Below are positions 38,205 to 45,646 of a stretch of 64,000 nt of DNA, piece after piece. The stretch is taken from assembly GCF_004799345.1 (NCBI RefSeq), contig NZ_SSMC01000002.1:744001-808000 (forward strand), in the 5' to 3' direction. Source of the DNA: Robertkochia marina. GTDB taxonomy: Bacteria; Bacteroidota; Bacteroidia; Flavobacteriales; Flavobacteriaceae. The notes below the pieces were generated by a model. The model ran no database searches, had not been told where the DNA came from, and saw only the letters and a list, made by a program, of their open reading frames with translations. Position numbers and translations under genes: made by a program. The stretch's first letter is position 1, and each line of letters opens with the position of its first letter.

Positions 38205-38366
38205 ATGAAAACCTTGAAATCTACTTTAACCTTCCTATTTGCCATCACAATTCTTTCTATAACTGTGATCTCTTGCTCTAAAGCCTCTGTCGCTGATGAA
38301 GATGCCTTATATGACATTAAAGAAGGTATTGACAGAACGAAAATTTGGGTACCAACTAACGGATAG
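38205..38366 (+). CDS. Array lipoprotein, copy 7 (last)
   Basis: 53 residues with Thr15 for Ala in the signal peptide. The mature peptide is unchanged. It ends in TAG, whereas all other copies end in TAA, and the 30-bp spacer is lost, marking the end of the array. A probable terminator follows at 38407. Confidence 0.85.
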   Translation: MKTLKSTLTFLFAITILSITVISCSKASVADEDALYDIKEGIDRTKIWVPTNG

Positions 38367-38406
38367 TCCTTATATTGAATAATCATTATTCGATATAAAA
38401 AACCAT

Positions 38407-38446
38407 GGCCTTATTTCGAATCAGAACATGGAAAATAAAGCCTTTT
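38407..38446 (+). terminator. Probable terminator of the lipoprotein array
   Basis: GGCCTTATTT (38407-38416) pairs imperfectly with AAATAAAGCC (38433-38442), with one mismatch, followed by TTTT. A second A/T-rich inverted repeat (TATTGAATAAT/ATTATTCGATA) lies just upstream at about 38373-38395. Confidence 0.55.
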
Positions 38447-38592
38447 AGGTATCACTAATCCTATTAAGATGCTTTAAACTCAACACTATAACCTACAGAT
38501 TAATAGGTGCTACAGACAACACTTATTACATTTCTTACAACTTTTACTAAATAATTTATAGGAATTGTAAATACATTCTTATAATATTTATA

Positions 38593-38600
38593 TATTTTTG
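38593..38600 (+). promoter_or_regulatory. -7 box TATTTTTG upstream of the small WW-module gene
   Basis: An exact TAnnTTTG ending only 8 nt before the ATG at 38609. The mRNA would be nearly leaderless, or translation may start at the second Met (38627). Confidence 0.55.
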
Positions 38601-38608
38601 GTTTAATC

Positions 38609-39145
38609 ATGAAATACCTACTTAACATGATACCTAAAATCAAAAATAAAGAATTAAAGGGTAGCCCATTAATTATTGGGTCACTTGTTGCCTTACTAAT
38701 AGCAATTTCCCCTTACATATTTTATCTTTACGAAAGCTTCCCAAAAGCCAATACATGGCAAACAGATTTTTTCTACTTCACAAGCGAATATGAACTTTAC
38801 ACTTCGGCTTGGTTATTCTTAGGAAAGTTTGTACCTCTTTATCTTTTTATAATTTGGTTTATTACCTGTAAACATTGGTGGTATCATGTTATACTCATAC
38901 CTATAAGCATGTTTGTGTTTCAACTCATCAGTGTTATGAATGACCTAAAATATCTTGATGAAGTAGAAATATATTTTATAATTCCAGTAATGATGATCGT
39001 CATCCCCCTGGTATACCTGGTTCGCCTGAAATTATTTGACAAGGTGGTTCATGGTATCGACCTGCGGAAGATCGATGAGGAGCTGGAGCGATACGATGCC
39101 CTGGAGAAAGAACTGGAGCGGGAGTCACACCTCTACCAATCTTAA
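38609..39145 (+). CDS. Membrane protein with one WW module, function unknown
   Basis: 178 residues with about four hydrophobic segments and a Glu-rich, probably coiled-coil tail (DLRKIDEELERYDALEKELE). The central WFITCKHWWYHVILIPISMF and the following FQLI match both halves of the 418-residue protein at 34863, as does the upstream QTDFFYF region. It lies immediately after the lipoprotein array, with 242 bp between. The first two thirds are A/T-rich and the 3' end is G/C-richer, so the gene may be a composite. Family not recognised. Confidence 0.75.
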   Translation: MKYLLNMIPKIKNKELKGSPLIIGSLVALLIAISPYIFYLYESFPKANTWQTDFFYFTSEYELYTSAWLFLGKFVPLYLFIIWFITCKHWWYHVILIPISMFVFQLISVMNDLKYLDEVEIYFIIPVMMIVIPLVYLVRLKLFDKVVHGIDLRKIDEELERYDALEKELERESHLYQS

Positions 39146-39183
39146 AAAGATTACTTAACTTTAGGGAATACAATTAACCGGCC

Positions 39184-40383
39184 ATGTCCTATCCAAGTTC
39201 GCCCTTTAGCAAACAGGAGCTTATCCCTCAGGAAGAAACCCTGGAGGTCCTTAAGAAAAAGGGAGAGTTATTTATCGGTATACCCAAAGAAAGTTCCTAC
39301 CAGGAACGCAGGGTTTGTCTAACTCCTGACGCGATCAATGCCCTGACCGCCCATGGTCATCGCGTCATCATTGAATCAAAGGCCGGTGAAGGCGCTAATT
39401 ACAGCGACCGCGAATTCAGTGAAGCAGGTGCCGAGATCACCTCCGACACCCAAAAAGTGTTTTCCTGCCCCATCATCCTGAAAGTAGAACCCCCTTCTCT
39501 GGAAGAGCTTAAAATGATCAATCCGCAAGCGATCATCATTTCTGCCCTTCAAATAAAGACCCAAAGCAAAAAATATTTTGAAACTCTTGCCAAAAAGAGA
39601 GTTACTGCCCTGGCATTTGAATTTATCAAAGATGAGGTAGGCAATTACCCGGCTGTAAGAGCCCTGAGTGAGATCGCCGGAACTGCTTCGGTACTTATTG
39701 CTGCCGAACTGATGACTAATATGAATGAGGGTAACGGACTCATGTTCGGGAATATTACCGGGGTACCTCCGGTAAACGTGGTCATACTCGGAGCCGGTAC
39801 CGTAGGCGAATTCGCTGCGCGTTCGGCCATTGGCCTGGGAGCCACGGTAAAGGTTTTTGACAACTCTATTACCCGGCTGAGAAGCTTACAGAACAACCTG
39901 AACAGGATCTTATACACCTCTACCCTGCAGCCGAAAAACCTGCTTAAGGCTTTAAAGCGCTGCGACGTGCTGATAGGTGCAGTAAGAGGAGTAGACAGAG
40001 CCCCTGTTGTAGTTACCGAAACCATGGTAGAGCAAATGAAAAATGGTGCTGTGCTTATTGATGTGAGCATTGATATGGGAGGCTGCATAGAAAGTTCTGA
40101 AGTAACCACCCACGACAAGCCCACCTTTGTAAAGCACGGGGTTACCCATTACTGTGTACCTAATATTCCATCAAGATATGCACGTACGGCTTCGGTTTCT
40201 ATCAGTAATATCTTCACGCCCTACCTGTTAAAGATAGGAGAAGACGGCGGTCTTGAACAATCGCTGAGATTTGACAAGGGTTTGCGAAATGGTTTGTATT
40301 TTTACCACGGAATTTTAACCAGTAAGGCTGTAGCCGATTGGTTTGATCTTTCCTATCGTGATATAAACCTTTTGATCTTTTAA
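39184..40383 (+). CDS. ald: Alanine dehydrogenase
   Basis: 399 residues of the alanine dehydrogenase/PntA family. The N-terminal catalytic part (GIPKESSYQERRVCLTPDA) is followed by the NAD-binding domain (VVILGAGTVGEFAARSAIGLGA) and DVSIDMGGCIESS. It interconverts L-alanine and pyruvate with NAD. The 20-residue N-terminal extension before the conserved core is longer than in many bacteria. It lies 38 nt after the WW-module gene and 7 nt before the DUF4258 gene. Confidence 0.92.
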   Translation: MSYPSSPFSKQELIPQEETLEVLKKKGELFIGIPKESSYQERRVCLTPDAINALTAHGHRVIIESKAGEGANYSDREFSEAGAEITSDTQKVFSCPIILKVEPPSLEELKMINPQAIIISALQIKTQSKKYFETLAKKRVTALAFEFIKDEVGNYPAVRALSEIAGTASVLIAAELMTNMNEGNGLMFGNITGVPPVNVVILGAGTVGEFAARSAIGLGATVKVFDNSITRLRSLQNNLNRILYTSTLQPKNLLKALKRCDVLIGAVRGVDRAPVVVTETMVEQMKNGAVLIDVSIDMGGCIESSEVTTHDKPTFVKHGVTHYCVPNIPSRYARTASVSISNIFTPYLLKIGEDGGLEQSLRFDKGLRNGLYFYHGILTSKAVADWFDLSYRDINLLIF

Positions 40384-40390
40384 CACCTCC

Positions 40391-40768
40391 ATGTCGCTAC
40401 TTAAAAAAATTGGATTCTACCTCATAGGCTTCTCTATAGGCCTTATCTTTTTAACCTTTTTCCTGAAAGGCAAGAACACAGAGATCTGTTATTTTCCGAA
40501 TTGCAGGGTTTTGAAAGATATCCGTTCCAAAGATCTTACCTACAGTGATCAGATACAGACCCTGATAAACAATAAGACCCTAACCCCCGAACAGATCCAG
40601 ACCGTACTCCGGGACGGGGATATTAACTTTAAGGAAAGTGAAACGGAAGGTGCTCCTTGTAAAACCTACCTCATTGAGGGTGATATTAATGAAAAAACCA
40701 TCGAGCTCAGGGTAAAGAACTGCGATGGTTATGCTGAAGTTATTGCCATAGAAGAGTTGGCAGATTAA
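40391..40768 (+). CDS. DUF4258 family membrane-anchored protein
   Basis: 125 residues. An N-terminal transmembrane helix (about 8-26) is followed by a small domain with Cys residues (EICYFPNCRVLKDIRSK, PCKTYLIEGDI). The family has no assigned role. It lies 7 nt downstream of ald, probably in the same transcript. Its stop overlaps the convergent proline dehydrogenase stop by 4 nt. Confidence 0.82.
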   Translation: MSLLKKIGFYLIGFSIGLIFLTFFLKGKNTEICYFPNCRVLKDIRSKDLTYSDQIQTLINNKTLTPEQIQTVLRDGDINFKESETEGAPCKTYLIEGDINEKTIELRVKNCDGYAEVIAIEELAD

Positions 40769-41934
40769 TTCAATTTTCGCCTTCTTCTTTCCTGGCTGAG
40801 CAGGCTTAATTCTCTTGTGGTCTGTCCAGCTACCGAAGTGTTTTCTTCTGCCCTTCTTATCAGGTAGGGCATTACATCTTTTACCGGACCAAACGGCAGG
40901 TATTTTGCCACATTAAATCTATATTCTGCCAGGTTATAACTAATGTGATCACTCATACCGTATAACTGTCCGAACCATATTCTGGGATCATTTTCAGAGA
41001 TCCCCTTTTGCTGCATCAATTCCATGAGTAAATAAGAGCTCTCTTCATTATGTGTGCCAAGGAAGATCTCCATTTCATCAATATGCTCCATCATATATTG
41101 AACGGCGGCATTAAAGTTGTCATCAGTATCTTTCTTTGAAGCACAGATCGGGGTAGGATAACCTTTTTCTTTGGCACGTGCATTTTCCTTCTCCATATAA
41201 GCTCCCCTTACCAGTTTCATACCTATGATGAACTTCTCTTCTCTGGCTTTCTCATGCAGGGCCTTCAGGTATTCCAACCGATCCCAGCGATACATCTGAA
41301 GGGTATTGAATACAACAGCTCTTTCCTTATTGTATTTCTTCATCATGATCTCACAAAGTTCGTCTGCCGCATCCTGCATCCAGCTTTCTTCGGCATCTAT
41401 AAGTAATGAGATCTCTAATTCGTAAGCTTTTTTACAGATCACCTCAAAGCGCTTCCTGATGCGGTCCCACTCCTTGAGTTCTTCCTGGTTCAACTCATCG
41501 CCACGGCTTACCTTTTTATAAAGATCAAATCGGCCTACTGCAGTTGGCTTAAAAACTGCGAAGGGAATGGCGTTCTTCTCTTTTACAAAATCAAGGATCT
41601 TCAGGGTTCTTGCAACAACATCATCAAACTGCTTATCAGACTCCTTTCCTTCTACTGAATAATCGAGAACAGCGCTTACCCCTACCTCGTACATCTTATC
41701 TACCACCGGCATGCAGTCGAGCTCGCTGACACCGCCACAGAAATGATCAAAAACCGTAGCCCTGATCAGTCCTTCAACAGGAAGATGCGCTTTTATAGCA
41801 AAGTTTGTCATTGCGGTGCCTATTCGCACCAGGGGTTCGTTGGCAATCATACGAAAAAGGAAGTATGCCCGCTCTAACTCAGCGTCTCCTTTTAGCTGAA
41901 AAGCAACCTGCGTATTGTTAAATATCTTATTCAT
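40765..41934 (-). CDS. Proline dehydrogenase
   Basis: 389 residues, a monofunctional PRODH barrel. The signatures MKLVRGAYMEKENARAKEKG, LGTHNEES and the C-terminal RRAEENTSVAGQ (flavin/substrate region) are present. It oxidises proline to pyrroline-5-carboxylate with FAD. It is the short form found in Bacteroidota, without the P5C dehydrogenase domain of PutA. A consensus -7 box lies 20 nt upstream, divergent from aroB. Confidence 0.93.
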   Translation of the reverse strand: MNKIFNNTQVAFQLKGDAELERAYFLFRMIANEPLVRIGTAMTNFAIKAHLPVEGLIRATVFDHFCGGVSELDCMPVVDKMYEVGVSAVLDYSVEGKESDKQFDDVVARTLKILDFVKEKNAIPFAVFKPTAVGRFDLYKKVSRGDELNQEELKEWDRIRKRFEVICKKAYELEISLLIDAEESWMQDAADELCEIMMKKYNKERAVVFNTLQMYRWDRLEYLKALHEKAREEKFIIGMKLVRGAYMEKENARAKEKGYPTPICASKKDTDDNFNAAVQYMMEHIDEMEIFLGTHNEESSYLLMELMQQKGISENDPRIWFGQLYGMSDHISYNLAEYRFNVAKYLPFGPVKDVMPYLIRRAEENTSVAGQTTRELSLLSQERRRRKLN

Positions 41935-41954
41935 AAGCCACTTTCAATTCAACG

Positions 41955-41962
41955 CAAATATA
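41955..41962 (-). promoter_or_regulatory. -7 box TATATTTG for proline dehydrogenase
   Basis: An exact TAnnTTTG on the minus strand, 20 nt before the start codon at 41934. Confidence 0.6.
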
Positions 41963-42045
41963 GGAAGTCACTTTTGTATTTATTCCATCAAAATCTTCTT
42001 ATTTTGCCAAAGCTTATTAACAAAATAAACTGACCAACAATCATT

Positions 42046-43101
42046 ATGACAAATCAGCAGGCACCGGTGCATTTTGATACTCCCTACCATCACCTTGACA
42101 CCTATATTAAAGAGTCCGGCCCTTCGGGTATTTTTATTTTGGTAGACGAGAACACCCACCAATATTGCCTTCCGCCATTTCTGTCAAAAACCCTGGAACT
42201 TTATGATGCGGAAGTGATTGAGGTGCCTGCAGGAGAAGCACACAAACAGATCGAGACTTGCTCGGGGGTATGGAACGCCCTTTCTGAATTAGGATGCGAC
42301 CGCAATGCCCTGCTTATTAACTTGGGTGGTGGAGTGGTTACCGATATGGGTGGATTTATAGCCGGAACCTTCATGAGGGGTATCTCTTTTATTAACATCC
42401 CCACTACCCTGCTCTCTATGGTAGATGCTTCTGTGGGAGGAAAAACTGGGGTCGACCTGGGAGCACTTAAAAATCAGGTAGGACTCATCATTGAACCGGA
42501 GATGGTTCTGATAGACAGCGATTATTTAAAAACCCTTCCCGCCAGGGAACTCAGAAGCGGGCTGGCAGAAATGCTCAAGCACGGATTAATTAAAGATAAA
42601 GACTACTGGGATAAACTCAGAAAGATGGCCGATCTGACCCTCGAAGATCTTGAGGATCTCATCAGGCATTCAGTGAAAATAAAAAGTGAGGTGGTAAGTC
42701 TTGACCCCAGGGAAGGGGGACTTCGAAAAATTCTGAATTTTGGCCACACCCTGGGTCACGCCATTGAAACCCACTTTCTTAAGCATGAACAGCTGGAACC
42801 CCTCCTTCACGGTGAGGCCATTGCCATTGGAATGATCATGGAGGCTTATCTCTCGACGGTGGTATGTGAACTGCCTTTAATAAAAGCACAGGAGATCAAG
42901 GATACCTTCCTGAATTATTTTGACAAAACGGAAATTTCCATTGACACCATGAGTGAAATTATTTCTTTGCTTAAATACGATAAAAAAAATGCATCAGGAG
43001 TCGTGAAATTCGTCTTGCTTGCTGAAATAGGAAAGGCCGTTCGAGATCAAGAGATTAATAATGATATGATTTTCAGGTCTTTGGAATTTTACAATAGTTA
43101 A
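42046..43101 (+). CDS. aroB: 3-dehydroquinate synthase
   Basis: 351 residues. NAD-binding GGGVVTDMGGFIAGTFMRG, then PTTLLSMVDASVGGKTGVD, and the metal-binding histidines in NFGHTLGHAIE and LLHGEAIAIGM are intact. It catalyses the second step of the shikimate pathway in the cytosol. It is monocistronic; a promoter for the next operon overlaps its stop codon. Confidence 0.95.
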   Translation: MTNQQAPVHFDTPYHHLDTYIKESGPSGIFILVDENTHQYCLPPFLSKTLELYDAEVIEVPAGEAHKQIETCSGVWNALSELGCDRNALLINLGGGVVTDMGGFIAGTFMRGISFINIPTTLLSMVDASVGGKTGVDLGALKNQVGLIIEPEMVLIDSDYLKTLPARELRSGLAEMLKHGLIKDKDYWDKLRKMADLTLEDLEDLIRHSVKIKSEVVSLDPREGGLRKILNFGHTLGHAIETHFLKHEQLEPLLHGEAIAIGMIMEAYLSTVVCELPLIKAQEIKDTFLNYFDKTEISIDTMSEIISLLKYDKKNASGVVKFVLLAEIGKAVRDQEINNDMIFRSLEFYNS

Positions 43102-43109
43102 TATTTTTG
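43102..43109 (+). promoter_or_regulatory. -7 box TATTTTTG of the polyamine operon
   Basis: An exact TAnnTTTG directly after the aroB stop. If used, it gives a leader RNA of about 255 nt before the arginine decarboxylase start. Confidence 0.55.
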
Positions 43110-43287
43110 TTTGCTGATATCTTAAAAATAATTAATCTTGCAGGTATATGATCAAAACTTACAGAGAACCAAAACAACGCTTTTTGTCATTCTAATCACA
43201 CACCTGGACGCTTTATACAATAGATATAACGTCTGCATCCGGCCAATGAGATTACCCTGCTCTCTCCTACTTAATTATAATAATCAC

Positions 43288-43318
43288 AACAGTGACTGCC
43301 TGAGGGCAGCACACTGTT
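43288..43318 (+). promoter_or_regulatory. Strong hairpin in the polyamine operon leader
   Basis: AACAGTG (43288-43294) pairs with CACTGTT (43312-43318), and CTGCC (43296-43300) pairs with GGCAG (43305-43309), with a TGAG loop and a 1x2 bulge. That is 12 base pairs in total. There is no T tract after it, so it is not an obvious terminator. The leader 43110-43371 holds no convincing gene; a 15-codon ATG frame at 43148-43195 (MIKTYREPKQRFLSF) contains two Arg codons. Confidence 0.55.
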
Positions 43319-43371
43319 TCAAAAATTAAATTAATTTCTAATCAACGCTATTATAACTCGAATAACTGCGC

Positions 43372-44769
43372 ATGAAAACCAAATACATTGATCTTATCGA
43401 TCAGACCTACTATTTCCCTCAGGAAGAATTCACCCTGGAGGATCACAATCTTTATTTTCACAATATTGATCTGATGCAATTGGTAAAGGAGTATGGCGCT
43501 CCATTTAAATTTACCTACCTGCCCAAGATCTCTCACAATATAAACAGGGCTAAATACTGGTTCCAAAATGCTATAAAAAAGCATGACTACCCCGGTAACT
43601 ACCATTATTGTTATTGCACCAAGAGTTCACATTTCGAGCATGTACTTACCGAGGCGCTGAAGAATGATATTCATATTGAAACATCTTCAGCATTTGACAT
43701 TGATATTGTGAAAAACCTGATCAAAAAAGGGAGCATATCCAAAAAGCAATATGTGATCTGTAATGGTTTTAAGCGCGATCAATACATTCAGAATATCGCT
43801 GAATTGATAAATAGTAAGCATAAGAATTGTATCCCCGTCATTGATAATTATGAAGAATTAAAATTACTCGATGAAGTTATCAACGAACCCTACCAGGTAG
43901 GAATTCGGATCGCCTCAGAGGAGGAGCCAAAATTTGAATTCTACACCAGCAGGTTGGGCATCGGATATAAGAATATTGTTCCTTTTTACAACCGGGAGAT
44001 CAAAAACAATGACAAGGTTTCCTTGAAAATGCTGCATTTCTTTATCAATACCGGGATCAGAGACACAGCATACTACTGGAACGAGCTTTTAAAATGCCTT
44101 AAGGTGTATACTGAATTGAAAAAGGTATGCCCTACACTTGATTCCCTGAATATTGGAGGAGGGTTTCCTATCAAGAATTCACTCGCCTTTGAATACGACT
44201 ATGAATACATGATCGATGAGATCATTTACCAGATCAAGGTAACCTGTGAAGAAGCCGGAGTTGATATGCCACATATATTTACAGAGTTCGGGAGTTTTAC
44301 CGTGGGTGAAAGCGGAGGTGCTGTTTACGAGGTATTGTACCAGAAGCAACAGAATGACCGGGAAAAATGGAATATGATCAATTCATCGTTCATCACCACC
44401 CTACCCGACAGCTGGGCGATCAGCAAACGCTTTTTAATGCTGGCCATTAACCGATGGAATGATGAGTACGAAAGGGTTTTACTGGGCGGGTTAACCTGCG
44501 ACAGCGATGATTATTACAATTCTGAGCAGAATATGAATGCGATCTACCTGCCAAAATTCAGTAAAAGCAAGCCGCTGTATATCGGTTTTTTCAATACCGG
44601 TGCCTACCAGGAGACCATTGGTGGCTTTGGGGGGTTACAGCACTGCCTGATTCCTTCGCCAAAACACATCCTGATAGACCGGGATGAAGAAGGAAACTTA
44701 AAAACGAGATTATTTTCAGAACAACAATCAGCAACCGATTTTTTAAAAATACTTGGCTATGATGAGTAA
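43372..44769 (+). CDS. speA: Arginine decarboxylase, short fold III PLP type
   Basis: 465 residues, much shorter than the 630-660 residue biosynthetic SpeA of enterobacteria. The PLP lysine is in YCYCTKSSHFEH, the phosphate-binding glycine loop in NIGGGFP, and the partner-subunit Cys in GLTCDSDDYY. The arginine assignment depends on the overlapping agmatinase gene. It makes agmatine in the cytosol. It overlaps speB by 8 nt. Confidence 0.85.
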   Translation: MKTKYIDLIDQTYYFPQEEFTLEDHNLYFHNIDLMQLVKEYGAPFKFTYLPKISHNINRAKYWFQNAIKKHDYPGNYHYCYCTKSSHFEHVLTEALKNDIHIETSSAFDIDIVKNLIKKGSISKKQYVICNGFKRDQYIQNIAELINSKHKNCIPVIDNYEELKLLDEVINEPYQVGIRIASEEEPKFEFYTSRLGIGYKNIVPFYNREIKNNDKVSLKMLHFFINTGIRDTAYYWNELLKCLKVYTELKKVCPTLDSLNIGGGFPIKNSLAFEYDYEYMIDEIIYQIKVTCEEAGVDMPHIFTEFGSFTVGESGGAVYEVLYQKQQNDREKWNMINSSFITTLPDSWAISKRFLMLAINRWNDEYERVLLGGLTCDSDDYYNSEQNMNAIYLPKFSKSKPLYIGFFNTGAYQETIGGFGGLQHCLIPSPKHILIDRDEEGNLKTRLFSEQQSATDFLKILGYDE

Positions 44770-45646
44770 AAAAACCTATGCAGGAATTCCCGACAAATAC
44801 GCCCGGCTTGAAGATGCCAGGGTGGTATTGATCCCGGTACCCTACGACGGTACCTCTACCTGGCGAAAAGGAGCTGACAAGGGGCCCGAGGCCTTTCTGC
44901 ACGCTTCAGAGAACATGGAACTTTTTGATATTGAAACCCGGTCTGAACCCTACAGGAAAGGGGTGTACCTGGCTCCACCCGTAAGTGAGAACAATTCTCC
45001 TGAAAAAATGGTAGAGGCCGTTCATAAGATCACCAAAAATTATATCAAACAGGATAAGTTTGTCACCCTGTTCGGAGGCGAACACTCCATCTCCATAGGA
45101 TCTATCAGAGCTTTTAATGAAAGTTTTTCCGATCTGACGGTGTTACAGATCGATGCCCATGCCGATCTGCGTCCTTCTTATGAAGGCAGCACCTGTAATC
45201 ATGCCTGCGCCGTTTATGAGGCCAGCAAGAACACCAAGCTTATACAGGTAGGTATTCGCAGTATGGACATCAGTGAATTGGAGCATATGACCGAAGACCA
45301 GGTCTATTTTGCCCATAAAATGGTATCGGATGAGGACTGGATGGATGACTCCATTAATCAGATGACCGAAAATGTGTTTATAACCATAGACCTCGATGCT
45401 TTTGACCCATCTGTATTACCTTCTACCGGTACTCCGGAACCCGGAGGAATGCTCTGGTACGAAATGACGGAATATCTTAAAGAAGTTTTTAAAAAGAAGA
45501 ACGTAGTAGGCTTTGACATCGTAGAACTTTGTCCGAACCCTGCTGAGCCTTCTTCTGATTTCCTCGCGGCCAAGCTTTACTACAAAATGCTGGCTTATAA
45601 ATTCAAATACACTGATCAAAATAATCAAGAAGACGATGAAGAATAA
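44762..45646 (+). CDS. speB: Agmatinase (ureohydrolase family)
   Basis: 294 residues from the ATG at 44762 (MSKKTYAGIPDKYA); an adjacent ATG at 44759 is an alternative, and the TTG at 44753 is rejected. Manganese-site motifs GGEHSIS, QIDAHADLR and TIDLDAFDPSVLPSTGTPEPGG are complete. It hydrolyses agmatine to putrescine and urea. The start overlaps speA, and the 3' end overlaps the next gene by 11 nt. Confidence 0.9.
   Translation: MSKKTYAGIPDKYARLEDARVVLIPVPYDGTSTWRKGADKGPEAFLHASENMELFDIETRSEPYRKGVYLAPPVSENNSPEKMVEAVHKITKNYIKQDKFVTLFGGEHSISIGSIRAFNESFSDLTVLQIDAHADLRPSYEGSTCNHACAVYEASKNTKLIQVGIRSMDISELEHMTEDQVYFAHKMVSDEDWMDDSINQMTENVFITIDLDAFDPSVLPSTGTPEPGGMLWYEMTEYLKEVFKKKNVVGFDIVELCPNPAEPSSDFLAAKLYYKMLAYKFKYTDQNNQEDDEE

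Larger units (their letters stand above)
37053..38366 (+). repeat. Tandem array of seven 192-bp units, each a complete lipoprotein gene
   Basis: Start codons lie at 37053, 37245, 37437, 37629, 37821, 38013 and 38205, exactly 192 bp apart. Each unit is a 162-bp ORF plus a 30-bp spacer (beginning ATCAAAAG, ending AACTTACATT). Units 2 and 4 have identical coding sequence, and units 3 and 5 share several distinguishing bases, which suggests that part of the array grew by duplication of a two-unit block. The spacers have no terminator or consensus promoter, so the array is probably one transcript. Confidence 0.97.

Noticed and set aside
37053-38366. Regular repeat period first considered as a CRISPR-like or satellite array
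   Set aside because: The 192-bp unit is a full open reading frame with a lipobox, the spacers are nearly identical instead of unique, and no cas genes are present.
38198-38386. 62-codon minus-strand frame over the last lipoprotein copy
   Set aside because: It is antisense to copy 7 and exists only because of the constrained coding strand.
43138-43329. 63-codon frame in the speA leader
   Set aside because: It starts at TTG, has no recognisable protein features, and overlaps a strong RNA hairpin; it is more likely leader RNA.
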